The notes under the pieces are model-generated. The model ran no database searches. It saw nothing but the letters and a program-made list of their open reading frames with translations, and was not told where the DNA came from. Shown one piece after another: positions 32,892 to 40,959 of a stretch of DNA of 64,000 bases. A program made the translations under genes and the position numbers. The stretch comes from UMGS1668 sp035447605 (lineage in GTDB: Bacteria; Bacillota; Clostridia; Oscillospirales; Ruminococcaceae), in assembly GCA_035447605.1 (NCBI GenBank), contig DAOTHJ010000002.1, positions 62,001 through 126,000 of the forward strand. Reading direction: 5' to 3'. Position 1 is the first letter of the stretch. Each line of letters begins with the position of its first letter.

Positions 32892-34133
32892 TCAGGCGTG
32901 AATCCATTTCATCTTCGGATATTTCGGCATGCCGTTTTCGGTCTTATTCTCCGGCGCTCCTTGAATGAGCGGAAGCGCGTAGTCAAAATATGGCTGCAAC
33001 ATGCCGTTTCCGCCCTCGTTGATCCATTCTCTCGGCACGCTTTTTTCTGCGTTGGCAACGTCCGTGAGGTCGATCAGCTTTGTGATGCAGCGGTATTCGC
33101 CGGATTCCGGACGTTCGAACGCGACCATTTTGCCGGTGGCACCGGCGACGGCGGCCTCCACGGCGGCCTTTCCGGCGAGAAACGCCTCCTGAATATCGGT
33201 GCCGGATGCACAGTGCGCGCTGCATCTCTGAAGCAGGGAGAACTCGATGCCGCGGACCTTGGCGCCGGTGTGGTCGTGTAGAAACTGGGCGAGAGTGGCC
33301 GCAAGCCCGCCGAGCTGGCGGTGACCAAAGGAATCGATATTTTTGGCAAGGTCGCTGCCGTATTCGCTGATAAAACGGCCGTCCCCGTCGTGGATGCCCT
33401 CGGAGGCGACGATCACGGTGTGCAGGTGTTCCCTGCGGTAGGCGTCGACGTCGCGGAAAAACGTCTCCAGATCGAAGGTTACCTCCGGCAGGTAGACGAG
33501 GGCGGGTCCCCTTCCGGAGACGGAGGCAAGGGAGGAGGCCGCGGCGAGCCATCCGGCATGACGGCCCATGGTCTCGACGACGACGAGCGTCTCCTTATCA
33601 TAGACCTCGGCATCCCGGATGACCTCGGCGACGGAGGTGGCGATATATTTGGCCGCGGAGCCGAAGCCGGGGCAGTGATCGGTGCAGACTAGGTCGTTGT
33701 CGATGGTCTTCGGAACGCCGATCACCCGGCACTCCCAGCCGGAACCCTGCATATACTCGGAGATCTTGTTGCAGGTGTCCATGCTGTCGTTGCCGCCGTT
33801 GTAAAAGAAATAGCGGACATCATACTTTTTGAAAATTTCAAGGATACGCCGGTAATCCGTATCATCCTCCTCGGCATTTTTCATCTTATATCGACAGCTC
33901 CCGATCAAGGAGGAAGGCGTGTTCAGAAAAAGCTCCAACTCAGCCGGATCTTCCTTTCCCATATCGACGACATCATCGTCGAGCACCCCTTTGATGCCGT
34001 GTCGGGCGGCAAGGACACGGGTGATGCAGCGGGTCTCCAATGCGGTCTTGATCATTCCGTATGCACTGGAATTGATGACGGAAGTGGGTCCGCCGGACTG
34101 CCCGATCAGGCAGGCTCCTCTGAGTTCACTCAT
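32892..34133 (-). CDS. 6-phosphofructokinase, probably PPi-dependent
   Basis: Phosphorylates fructose 6-phosphate in glycolysis. The 413-residue protein has the PFK core (IGQSGGPTSVINSS; GRHAGWLAAASS). The donor-site motif reads GGNDS at 113-117 and PKTIDND at 141-147. The acidic residue after GGN and the Lys before TIDND are the marks of pyrophosphate-using enzymes; ATP-dependent PfkA has GGDGS and GTIDND. In such enzymes the reaction is reversible and saves ATP. A promoter lies at 34177-34205, divergent from a membrane protein gene. Confidence 0.9.
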   Translation of the reverse strand: MSELRGACLIGQSGGPTSVINSSAYGMIKTALETRCITRVLAARHGIKGVLDDDVVDMGKEDPAELELFLNTPSSLIGSCRYKMKNAEEDDTDYRRILEIFKKYDVRYFFYNGGNDSMDTCNKISEYMQGSGWECRVIGVPKTIDNDLVCTDHCPGFGSAAKYIATSVAEVIRDAEVYDKETLVVVETMGRHAGWLAAASSLASVSGRGPALVYLPEVTFDLETFFRDVDAYRREHLHTVIVASEGIHDGDGRFISEYGSDLAKNIDSFGHRQLGGLAATLAQFLHDHTGAKVRGIEFSLLQRCSAHCASGTDIQEAFLAGKAAVEAAVAGATGKMVAFERPESGEYRCITKLIDLTDVANAEKSVPREWINEGGNGMLQPYFDYALPLIQGAPENKTENGMPKYPKMKWIHA

Positions 34134-34176
34134 GGAATCCCCATCCTTTCAAACATTTAAAAAGTACCCTGCCAAT

Positions 34177-34205
34177 ATTTTACTTGAAAAAGGCGATGGA
34201 TGCAA
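34177..34205 (-). promoter_or_regulatory. Promoter of the phosphofructokinase gene
   Basis: On the minus strand, TTGCAT (34200-34205) and TAAAAT (34177-34182) are 17 bp apart. Confidence 0.6.
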
Positions 34206-34214
34206 TGCAAGGAT

Positions 34215-34243
34215 TTGCCAAAAAACAAGTTCTCTGATATACT
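34215..34243 (+). promoter_or_regulatory. Promoter of the membrane-anchored protein gene
   Basis: TTGCCA (34215-34220), 17 bp, TATACT (34238-34243). It is back to back with the phosphofructokinase promoter. Confidence 0.7.
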
Positions 34244-34284
34244 ATTTTCGTTATTCTTTCTTTGGAAACTGGAGGAAGGTCCGA

Positions 34285-34788
34285 ATGGCCGGATATAAAC
34301 GAAAAAATAGTTCCGCGCCCCTGCTGGTGACAATCCTGTTTGTGGTCGCTGCCGTGGCTGTGGCGTGGATGATCCCGTATTTTACCGGAGGCAATGTGCC
34401 GGAGGACGAGTATCCCTGGGTCAAGGCGGATGAAATGGCTGTCAGCGGCTCGCTCTCCGGGGAATCCTATTCCGGAAAACGCAATGACGCCGCCACACTT
34501 TCGTATTCCATTGCGGAAGAGATCAAGGTCAAAGACAACACCGCCACGCTGAAAATCGAGAATCCGGGCAAAAATGTGTTGCTGATGACCGTCACGATCA
34601 CCGTCGGCGAGGAGCAGATTTACCAAACCGGTTATCTGAAACCCGGTCAGTACATTCTCTCCGATACGCTGGATACCCCGCTTGATCCGGGCACCTATCA
34701 GGGAGTCGCCGTTTTTGAAGGCTTCGACCCGGAGACGGAGGAGAGCAAGGGCGCCATCGATGTCAATATCAGACTCTCCGTCGAGTAA
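34285..34788 (+). CDS. Membrane-anchored extracytoplasmic protein, unknown function
   Basis: A 167-residue protein with one N-terminal membrane helix (LLVTILFVVAAVAVAWMIP) and an outside domain with alternating beta-type pattern (ATLKIENPGK, LLMTVTITVGEEQIYQTG, YLKPGQYI), suggesting a small Ig-like or CARDB-like sandwich. No family is recognised. ATG 34285 follows GGAGGAAGG. It has its own promoter and terminator. Confidence 0.75.
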   Translation: MAGYKRKNSSAPLLVTILFVVAAVAVAWMIPYFTGGNVPEDEYPWVKADEMAVSGSLSGESYSGKRNDAATLSYSIAEEIKVKDNTATLKIENPGKNVLLMTVTITVGEEQIYQTGYLKPGQYILSDTLDTPLDPGTYQGVAVFEGFDPETEESKGAIDVNIRLSVE

Positions 34789-34853
34789 GCCGCTCTCAAA
34801 AGTGCCGCGGCCGGTCTTTCATGATTGGGATTTGCTCATCTGGGAATCAAGAA

Positions 34854-34893
34854 TAAAAAAGCCCATGGGGAACGCCCACGGGCTTTTCTTTTT
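34854..34893 (+). terminator. Intrinsic terminator
   Basis: GCCCATGGG pairs with CCCACGGGC (one mismatch) between an A run and TTTTCTTTTT. Confidence 0.85.
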
Positions 34894-35000
34894 GTAAAAA
34901 AAGAAAAATTTCTATTGCAGGAATGGAAAATATGAATAATTTATACATTTTATCCTAAGTAAAATAAAAAATATTGTGCAAGATGATTGGCTGCGCTTTA

Positions 35001-35017
35001 TTCGACAAAAATCGACA
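35001..35017 (+). promoter_or_regulatory. Two tandem Spo0A-type boxes
   Basis: TTCGACA (35001-35007) is the exact reverse complement of the 0A box TGTCGAA; ATCGACA (35011-35017) differs by one base. They are 10 bp apart, one helical turn, just upstream of the -10 of the DUF6514 gene. Confidence 0.6.
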
Positions 35018-35025
35018 AAAACAAA

Positions 35026-35034
35026 TGTTAAAAT
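35026..35034 (+). promoter_or_regulatory. Extended -10 promoter of the DUF6514 gene
   Basis: TGTTAAAAT. No -35 is present at a normal distance; the two 0A boxes occupy that place, as expected if Spo0A activates transcription. Confidence 0.55.
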
Positions 35035-35066
35035 GGAAACACTTCGATGAGTAGGCGGCGGTACAA

Positions 35067-35291
35067 TTGAATTATCGTTTGAGGGAAAGGACAATCGTTA
35101 CAGAGGACGGAATCCACGCAACAGTTTGGGGAGTCGTTTTTACGGAAGGAGAAACAGAGGTGGTTTATTTTCCCGATATTTCAATCAATCAAGGGCTGGC
35201 GAAGCGTTTCGCGGAGCTCTGTCTGCGAAACTCCGTCAGCCCGCTCCATCTTCACGACGTGTTGGAAGATTTTCTTGCAGTCAACGATTGA
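35067..35291 (+). CDS. DUF6514-like small protein
   Basis: A 74-residue protein: MNYRLRERTIVTEDGIHATVWGV, then FPDISINQGLAKRFAELC and SPLHLHDVLEDFLA (given in parts). The pattern fits the small Clostridia family DUF6514, of unknown function, recognised from memory. The start is a TTG at 35067 with weak purines upstream; no in-frame ATG is close. The promoter carries two Spo0A-type boxes, so it may be part of the early sporulation or stationary-phase regulon. Confidence 0.7.
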   Translation: MNYRLRERTIVTEDGIHATVWGVVFTEGETEVVYFPDISINQGLAKRFAELCLRNSVSPLHLHDVLEDFLAVND

Positions 35292-35384
35292 CAACTTATT
35301 TCGGAGAGACCGTTTGCAGTCGGCGCCGATGTGTTTTTTTTGTATAAACCCGATGCAGACTTGTTTCGGCAGGGAAGAATGCCG

Positions 35385-35765
35385 CTACACGATATTTCGC
35401 GGCAGCGGCAGTTCGGAGTCGTAGATATCCTCCAAAAGAATTCTGCAGCGGTCTATTTCTGCGGTCAGCTCGCCGATATCGCCGTGTTCCGCCAGCTTCT
35501 CCAGTCTTGCAACGGCAAGGGTAACCTGGTCAAGCTGGGTGTGGCGGACGATCCGGCAGAGCGTGTGGTGCCGTTCAATCCAATCGGTCGCAAGGATGGC
35601 GGCGGCTTCCGCAGTTTTTTTATTGTCACCCTCCTCCGCCAGCACCGACAATTCCTCCATCTCGGAGAGCAAAATGTCCGTGTTTTTTTCGAGGGTATGA
35701 AGGCCCCAGCCGCTCATGCCGATCATCACGACCAACAGGGCTGCCGCGAGTGCTACTCTTGCAAT
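35385..35765 (-). CDS. DUF4363 family membrane protein
   Basis: A small protein with one N-terminal membrane helix and a helical outside part (TLEKNTDILLSEMEEL; AILATDWIERHHTLCRIV), the DUF4363 pattern; this family typically lies downstream of a DUF421 gene, as here. The first NUG codon is a TTG at 35735, but that would cut the membrane helix in half. In-frame sequence upstream (ARVALAAALL) completes the helix and reaches an ATT at 35765, 11 bp after GGAG. I extend to ATT with reservation. It overlaps the DUF421 gene by 13 bp. Confidence 0.7.
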   Translation of the reverse strand: MARVALAAALLVVMIGMSGWGLHTLEKNTDILLSEMEELSVLAEEGDNKKTAEAAAILATDWIERHHTLCRIVRHTQLDQVTLAVARLEKLAEHGDIGELTAEIDRCRILLEDIYDSELPLPRNIV

Positions 35766-36448
35766 TTCAGATCGGTCTCCTTTTTTACAAGATAATATGT
35801 TTCCGATGAGTCGCAGGTCATTAGGAATACCTTTTCCGGCGTGACCTGATTTTCTTTGAGCACGCGGTCCAGCCAGGCTTGGCCGAGCCCGCAGATTTCC
35901 AAAGTTTCCGGCATGAGCACGCCGTCGCTGATCACTACCAGCGGAGGCGTGTTTTCGTTTGCCTTGGCGGGCAGAGAGAGCATCTCCGCCGTGACGGGGC
36001 GCGCATAATACTTTGGATAGACGGTCAGTTTGCCGTTTGTCTCCACAATCGCCCAGCCCACTTCCCGGATATCGAAGATGCCGTTGATGCGAAGCTGGCT
36101 CATCAGGTCCTCGATGGAAAAGCGCAGTTCCCGCATCCGTGCCTGGTCGATCGCCCCGTTGCGGATCACCACCACCGGATTTCCGGATATAACGACCTGC
36201 GCCTTGCTGCTTTTCATTGCGATGGCGGAGAGCAGCACCTCCGAACTCATCAGCGTGACGATCGGCACGATGGCGGAGAGCAGCGGAATATCCGTATCCT
36301 CAATGGAGATGGTCGCAATATTGGAGATCAGGATGGCGATAACGAATTCGGAGGGCTGCAGTTCGCCGAGCTGGCGTTTTCCCATGATGCGGAGGCAGAT
36401 AATAATTAAAATGTAGATGATAATGGTACGGAAAAGCACGATATACAT
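35753..36448 (-). CDS. DUF421 membrane protein (YetF type)
   Basis: A 231-residue YetF-like protein: two to three N-terminal helices with RIMGKRQLGELQPSEFVIA, then the cytoplasmic DUF421 domain (NPVVVIRNGAID; LRFSIEDLMSQLR; EVGWAIVETNG). Members such as SpoVAEa and YetF have unclear roles in membrane transport, some in spores. GGGAGAGATTTTC precedes the ATG. Forms a two-gene unit with the DUF4363 gene. Confidence 0.92.
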   Translation of the reverse strand: MYIVLFRTIIIYILIIICLRIMGKRQLGELQPSEFVIAILISNIATISIEDTDIPLLSAIVPIVTLMSSEVLLSAIAMKSSKAQVVISGNPVVVIRNGAIDQARMRELRFSIEDLMSQLRINGIFDIREVGWAIVETNGKLTVYPKYYARPVTAEMLSLPAKANENTPPLVVISDGVLMPETLEICGLGQAWLDRVLKENQVTPEKVFLMTCDSSETYYLVKKETDLKLQE

Positions 36449-36554
36449 GAAAATCTCTCCCGCGGTACAGCATTCTGATTTAGTATGCCGCCGCTTTGGC
36501 CGTTCTATTCCTTTCCTGCGGACATGGGTTTTCTCTTTTAAAATAAGAGGCCGC

Positions 36555-36582
36555 TTGCCAACACGCGGATTTGTGATATAAT
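36555..36582 (+). promoter_or_regulatory. Promoter of the signal peptidase operon
   Basis: TTGCCA (36555-36560), 16 bp, TATAAT (36577-36582) with TG-N extension. Confidence 0.75.
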
Positions 36583-36643
36583 AAAAAAATCACAGGCCTA
36601 TAATAAGAATCATGTGGATTTTTATGCCGGGGGGATCATTTTG

Positions 36644-37207
36644 TTGAAAAGCAGCCACGAAAAGATCAAAAAACAAATGGAACCGCCGGAGCCGCTGAAC
36701 AAAAAGAGCTTTTTCCGGGAGTGGGTGCTTCCGTTGGGGACGGAGGTATTGGTCCTTTTTGTCCTTCTCAAATTTATCTTTATGATCAACTTTGTGCCGA
36801 CCGAATCCATGTGGCCGACGTTTCCGGCCCACAGCGCGCTCTTTTCCACCCGGGTTTACTACAAGGAGAATATCGAGCGCGGGGATGTTCTGGTCTTTCG
36901 CTCCGACGAGACGAGCAAGGTGCTGATCAAGCGCTGCATCGGTCTGCCGGGGGAGACGGTGACGGTCGGTTCTGACGGGAGCGTCCGGATCGACGGCACC
37001 CTACTGGCGGAGCCCTATGTCAGCTCGGATTCCGACTATTCGGGCGTGTTTGAGGTGCCGGAAGGCTGCTATCTCTTTTTCGGCGACAACCGCGGTGATT
37101 CGCTGGATGCGCGATACTGGCAGGAGCCTTATATTTCCGAAGATAAGCTGATGGGCAAGGCGCTGTTTGTTTTATGGCCGATCGGCAGTTTCGGCACTCT
37201 GGAATGA
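36644..37207 (+). CDS. lepB: Signal peptidase I, copy 1
   Basis: Membrane serine protease that removes Sec signal peptides. One N-terminal helix, then the catalytic Ser55 in VPTESMWPT and Lys96 in VLIKRCIGLPGE, and the box GDNRGDSLDARYW. The start is a TTG at 36644 after GGGGGATC, giving 187 residues; a GTG ten codons upstream is possible. Compared with copy 2 it has TESMWPT instead of TGSMMPT, so cleavage preference may differ. First gene of an operon with copy 2, a small membrane peptide and mnmA. Confidence 0.93.
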   Translation: MKSSHEKIKKQMEPPEPLNKKSFFREWVLPLGTEVLVLFVLLKFIFMINFVPTESMWPTFPAHSALFSTRVYYKENIERGDVLVFRSDETSKVLIKRCIGLPGETVTVGSDGSVRIDGTLLAEPYVSSDSDYSGVFEVPEGCYLFFGDNRGDSLDARYWQEPYISEDKLMGKALFVLWPIGSFGTLE

Positions 37208-37221
37208 AACAAGAGGAGTTT

Positions 37222-37809
37222 ATGGAAGAAAATCAGGAAGAAAGAATTCAGGAAGCCGACGTGGTTTCTGCGGAAAAAAAGGCGGCAAAACGGGCCGCAG
37301 TAAAGAAAGAGATCATCGACTGGTGCAAGGCGCTGCTGTTCTATTGCGTCATCCCGGTGCTGCTTTTCAATTACTTTTTCATTATCGCCTATGTGCCGAC
37401 CGGCTCGATGATGCCGACCGTGAATCCCGGCGACTGGACGCTCGCCGTCCGTGTACGGAATCCGGAGACCTCCATCGACCGCGACAACGTGGTGGTGTTT
37501 TATTCGGAGGAACTGGATAAGATCCTCTTTAAACGCTGCATCGGCCTGCCGGGAGAAGAGGTTGAAGTCAAAAAGAACGGCTCCGTTTATATTGACGGGG
37601 AGAAGCTCGAAGAGGACTACGTCAGCTCCGACTCCCGCGTCTCTCGTGACTTTGAGGTGCCGGAGGGCAGTTATCTCTTTTTCGGCGACAACCGCGGCGA
37701 TTCGCTGGATGCGCGCTATTGGAATAACCCGTATATTTCCGGAGAAGACATCATGGGCAGGGCGATCTTTATCTTCTGGCCGCTTGCCGATTTCGGCGTG
37801 ATTCAGTAA
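37222..37809 (+). CDS. lepB: Signal peptidase I, copy 2
   Basis: Second type I signal peptidase in tandem, 195 residues. Highly charged N-terminus, one membrane helix, catalytic Ser62 in VPTGSMMPT and Lys104 in ILFKRCIGLPGEEV, then GDNRGDSLDARYW identical to copy 1. The ATG at 37222 follows AGAGGAG; an ATG at 37204 overlapping the previous stop is the alternative. The pair arose by duplication but has diverged in the N-terminal half. Confidence 0.93.
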   Translation: MEENQEERIQEADVVSAEKKAAKRAAVKKEIIDWCKALLFYCVIPVLLFNYFFIIAYVPTGSMMPTVNPGDWTLAVRVRNPETSIDRDNVVVFYSEELDKILFKRCIGLPGEEVEVKKNGSVYIDGEKLEEDYVSSDSRVSRDFEVPEGSYLFFGDNRGDSLDARYWNNPYISGEDIMGRAIFIFWPLADFGVIQ

Positions 37810-37823
37810 CGGAGGGATTTCCG

Positions 37824-37928
37824 ATGAATGGAAAAAAAGTATTGGTACGCATCATGGTCGTCGTCCTCATCCTTGCGATGCTGCTTCCGTCAATCGCGTA
37901 CGGGATCTATACGCTGATGGCGGCATGA
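37824..37928 (+). CDS. 34-residue membrane peptide coupled to mnmA
   Basis: A short reading frame: MNGKKVLVRIMVVVLILA, then MLLPSIAYGIYTLMAA. It has a positive N-terminus and one hydrophobic helix, reminiscent of Prli42-type stressosome membrane peptides, but this is only a loose likeness. CGGAGGGATT precedes the ATG at good spacing. It begins 14 bp after lepB copy 2 and its stop overlaps the mnmA start (ATGA), which strongly suggests a translated gene. Confidence 0.65.
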   Translation: MNGKKVLVRIMVVVLILAMLLPSIAYGIYTLMAA

Positions 37929-38941
37929 AGGTCATGATTGCGATGAGCGGAGGGGTCGACAGCGCCGTATCCGCTCTTTTTTTGAAAAATCAGGGCTGGG
38001 AAGTCGAAGGCGCAACCTTTCTTCTGAGCGAAGGCGACGCGGGGATTGCCGCGGCCGAGGACGCGAAAAAGGTCGCGGATTTTCTGGGCATCCCGCACCA
38101 TGTGTTCGATTTCCGGGAGCTGTTTGCGGAGAAGGTCGTCGGCGATTTTCTCTCCGAATATGAGGCCGGGCGGACGCCGAATCCCTGCGTCCGATGCAAC
38201 CGGTTTATCAAATTCCCGGCCTTCCTTGCGGAGGCGGAGAAGCTGGGCTGCGAAAAGATCGCGACCGGCCACTACGCCCGGATCGCGGAGGGCAGACTCT
38301 TCCGCGCCGCCGCCTTGGAGAAGGACCAGAGCTATGTGCTTTATAATTTGACGCAGGAACTGCTTTCCCGCATCATTTTTCCACTGGGAGAGCGGACAAA
38401 GACCGAAATCCGGCAGATCGCCGCGGAGGCCGGGATTCCGGTCGCGGAGAAGCCGGATTCTCAGGATATTTGTTTCATCCCTGATGGCGACACCGGCGGA
38501 TTCCTCCTGAGGCACGGCTGCGGCTCGGAGCCCGGGGATTTTGTGGCGGAGAACGGGAGCGTTCTTGGGTGCCATAAGGGTGTCGCGCATTACACAATCG
38601 GCCAGAGGAAGGGGCTTGGCCTCTCTCTGCCGGAGCCGCTCTATGTCGGCGGGATCGATCCTACGAACCGGCAGGTGCGGCTGGTCAGGAACGAGGAGCT
38701 GTTCGGCCGGGAACTGCTGGCCGGCGGCTTTCACTGGATCTCCGGCCATGCGCCGGAACAGCCGATCCATGTACAGTGCAAAATCCGCTACGCCCATAAA
38801 CCGGCGGAGGCCTCCTTCGAGACGCTGCCGGACGGTACGGTTCGCGTGGCATTTCTCACGCCGCAGCGCGCCATTACAAAGGGCCAGTCCGCGGTGCTTT
38901 ACCATGGCGACGAGGTGCTGGGCGGCGGCATCATCCTTTGA
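37925..38941 (+). CDS. mnmA: tRNA 2-thiouridylase MnmA
   Basis: Makes 2-thiouridine at position 34 of tRNA Lys, Glu and Gln, using sulfur from a cysteine desulfurase. The PP-loop is MSGGVDSAV near residue 8, the two catalytic cysteines lie in NPCVRCN and DSQDICFIPDG, and GHYARI and KDQSYVLYNL are family marks. 338 residues. Its start overlaps the stop of the small membrane gene. No clear terminator is seen directly downstream. Confidence 0.95.
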   Translation: MKVMIAMSGGVDSAVSALFLKNQGWEVEGATFLLSEGDAGIAAAEDAKKVADFLGIPHHVFDFRELFAEKVVGDFLSEYEAGRTPNPCVRCNRFIKFPAFLAEAEKLGCEKIATGHYARIAEGRLFRAAALEKDQSYVLYNLTQELLSRIIFPLGERTKTEIRQIAAEAGIPVAEKPDSQDICFIPDGDTGGFLLRHGCGSEPGDFVAENGSVLGCHKGVAHYTIGQRKGLGLSLPEPLYVGGIDPTNRQVRLVRNEELFGRELLAGGFHWISGHAPEQPIHVQCKIRYAHKPAEASFETLPDGTVRVAFLTPQRAITKGQSAVLYHGDEVLGGGIIL

Positions 38942-39200
38942 AGAAAGAATCCGATGCTTTTCCGGGAGACGGCTTGCGGGCCGAAGACGCCTGCGGGAGG
39001 GTGCGGACTGCAAAAAAATATTGCCTCTGAGAAGGCCGCCTGCGTTTATGAGTGAGGACTGTATCAACCGGCCCACAGCCGCCGAAGAGAGGCTTGGAGG
39101 ATGCTTTCCCCAATAAAACGGCCGGATTAGGGGCCGCATATCGGGAACATAGCTGCCGGAATGAAAGTGTTTTGAGCATGCGGCACGGTTTCGGCGCCTC
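38942..39200. other. Intergenic stretch without a recognisable gene
   Basis: GC-rich with a few short palindromes (for example CGGCC...GGCCG near 39120) but no credible reading frame, promoter or T run. It ends at the promoter of the CNNM gene. Confidence 0.55.
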
Positions 39201-39229
39201 TTGACGGGACTTTCCTTTTTTTGTATAAT
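39201..39229 (+). promoter_or_regulatory. Sigma-A promoter of the CNNM-type transporter leader
   Basis: TTGACG (39201-39206), 17 bp, TATAAT (39224-39229) with TG immediately before it. Confidence 0.85.
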
Positions 39230-39235
39230 AGAAAT

Positions 39236-39365
39236 ATCAAGCGAAGACCGGACCGCTGGAAAGGGCTTATGTTATGGACGACGGAGACCCCGGAGGGTGC
39301 TCGGCAAATAGAAATTTTTGAGGCATGACCTTTGCGTTTTACGGAAAGGTTATGCTTTTTTGCGT
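39236..39365 (+). promoter_or_regulatory. Leader RNA with internal terminator (candidate riboswitch or attenuator)
   Basis: From the expected start near 39236 the RNA runs about 90 nt (with GGAGACCCCGGAGGGTGCTC in the middle) and then meets a strong intrinsic terminator: GCATGACCTTT (39323-39333) pairs with AAAGGTTATGC (39345-39355), then six Ts. The gene starts only at 39399. Promoter, folded leader, terminator and gene in this order are the layout of a transcriptional riboswitch. I do not recognise the class; the transporter suggests a divalent metal such as Mg2+. Confidence 0.55.
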
Positions 39366-39398
39366 TTTGAAACAAAACGGGAGGTTGATTTTTCACTC

Positions 39399-40625
39399 AT
39401 GGATACCACGGCAACGATTTTGGTTATGCTGGTTCTGCTGACGTTTTCCGCTTATTTTTCCGCGACGGAAACCGCTTTCAACACCGCAAGCCAGACCAAA
39501 CTGAAGATTGAGGCGGATAAGGGAAACGGAAATGCCGCGCTTGCGCTGCGGCTGCTGGACAGTTACGATAAGCTCCTTTCCACGATCCTCGTCGGCAACA
39601 ATATTGTGAACATTGCCCTGACGGCCATCGCCACGGTCTTTTTTGTCAACTACATAGGCGATTCCGGCGCGACGGTCTCCACGGCCGTGATGACGGTGGT
39701 GGTGCTGTTTTTCGGCGAGATTACGCCGAAAAGTCTGGCCAAGGAGTACCCGGAGACGTTCACCAAATTCTCCGCTCCGATCCTTCACGGAATTATGCTC
39801 CTGCTGACGCCGGTCAACTGGATCTTCTCGGCATGGAAAAAATTCATCTCCAAGCTCATCACCGGCGAGGATCAGCGCGGGATGACCGGGGAGGAACTGA
39901 TGAACATCGTCGAGGTGGCGGAGGAGGAGGGCGGCATCGGCAGCCAGGAGAGCGAGCTGATCCGCTCCGCGCTGGAATTCAACGATCAGGATGCCGCCGA
40001 TATCGCGACGCCGCGCGTCGATCTGGCTGCGGTTCCGATCGACGCCACCAAGGAGGAGATCGAAAAGGTCTTCTTTGAATCCGGCTATTCGCGCCTGCCG
40101 GTCTACCGGGAAAATATCGACGACATTGTCGGCTTTATCCATCAGATGGACTTCCACCGGATGACGGAGAATCCGGATCTCGCGCTGGAGAAGATCCTTC
40201 AACAGCCGCTTTTTGTGCCCTGCACGATGAAGATCGGCGCCTTGCTCAAGCTTTTGCAAAAGGCGAAATGCCATATGGCCATCGTGACGGATGAATTCGG
40301 CGGAACCTTCGGCGTCGTCACGATGGAGGATATTCTTGAGGAACTGGTCGGCGAGATCTGGGATGAGCACGACGAGGTGGTCGAGGATTTTGTGAAGAAA
40401 GAGGATGGCTACCATATCTCCGGCAGCGCCGATCCGGAGGAGATGTTTGAATATCTCGGTCTGGAGGAGCGGGTCGATTCCGCGACGGTTAGCGGCTGGG
40501 TGATGGATGAGCTGGGCAAGGTTCCGGAAAAGGGAGACAGCTTCGTCCACAGCGGGATGCGTTTTACCGTTTTGGAGACGGAGGGCATGCGCGCCTCGGA
40601 GATCCTGATTCAGAAAACGGAATAA
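39399..40625 (+). CDS. CNNM/CorC-type hemolysin-family transporter
   Basis: Membrane protein of 408 residues: an N-terminal DUF21 (CNNM) domain with about four helices (LVMLVLLTFSAYFSATETAF; FFGEITPKSLAKEYP), a CBS pair (about residues 200-325; TPRVDLAAVPID, VTDEFGGTFGVVTMEDILEE in parts) and a C-terminal CorC_HlyC domain. Family members are linked to Mg2+ or Co2+ export. The ATG has GGGAGG 14 bp upstream, a long spacing. Its leader contains a terminator (39323-39365), suggesting control before translation. A terminator follows the gene. Confidence 0.92.
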   Translation: MDTTATILVMLVLLTFSAYFSATETAFNTASQTKLKIEADKGNGNAALALRLLDSYDKLLSTILVGNNIVNIALTAIATVFFVNYIGDSGATVSTAVMTVVVLFFGEITPKSLAKEYPETFTKFSAPILHGIMLLLTPVNWIFSAWKKFISKLITGEDQRGMTGEELMNIVEVAEEEGGIGSQESELIRSALEFNDQDAADIATPRVDLAAVPIDATKEEIEKVFFESGYSRLPVYRENIDDIVGFIHQMDFHRMTENPDLALEKILQQPLFVPCTMKIGALLKLLQKAKCHMAIVTDEFGGTFGVVTMEDILEELVGEIWDEHDEVVEDFVKKEDGYHISGSADPEEMFEYLGLEERVDSATVSGWVMDELGKVPEKGDSFVHSGMRFTVLETEGMRASEILIQKTE

Positions 40626-40631
40626 AAAAAG

Positions 40632-40664
40632 AACCGTCATGATTTTGGGTCATGGCGGTTTTTT
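40632..40664 (+). terminator. Intrinsic terminator of the CNNM gene
   Basis: AACCGTCATGA pairs with TCATGGCGGTT (one wobble), then a T run. Confidence 0.9.
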
Positions 40665-40959
40665 CATAAGCAGGAACAATCATCTTGATATCCGGTACCA
40701 TCATAAAAGGGTCGTTCCGTGCGGGATGGTTTCCGATGCGATGCCTTTGGGCGGCTCCGGGCCGTTTAAAGACATTCCTGAAATCCAACCTATCATAAGG
40801 CGGAAAACAGACGCTGTCAATGAGAATTGAGAAAAAAAACAACGGGCCGCAACAAAAATAGTATTTGAAGTTTTACCGGCAAAAATAACAGAAATAAAAA
40901 ATTTTATTCGTATGAGATTTTGCGGAGGCTTTCGCTTTTGAAACGGAGCCGCCGGCGGC

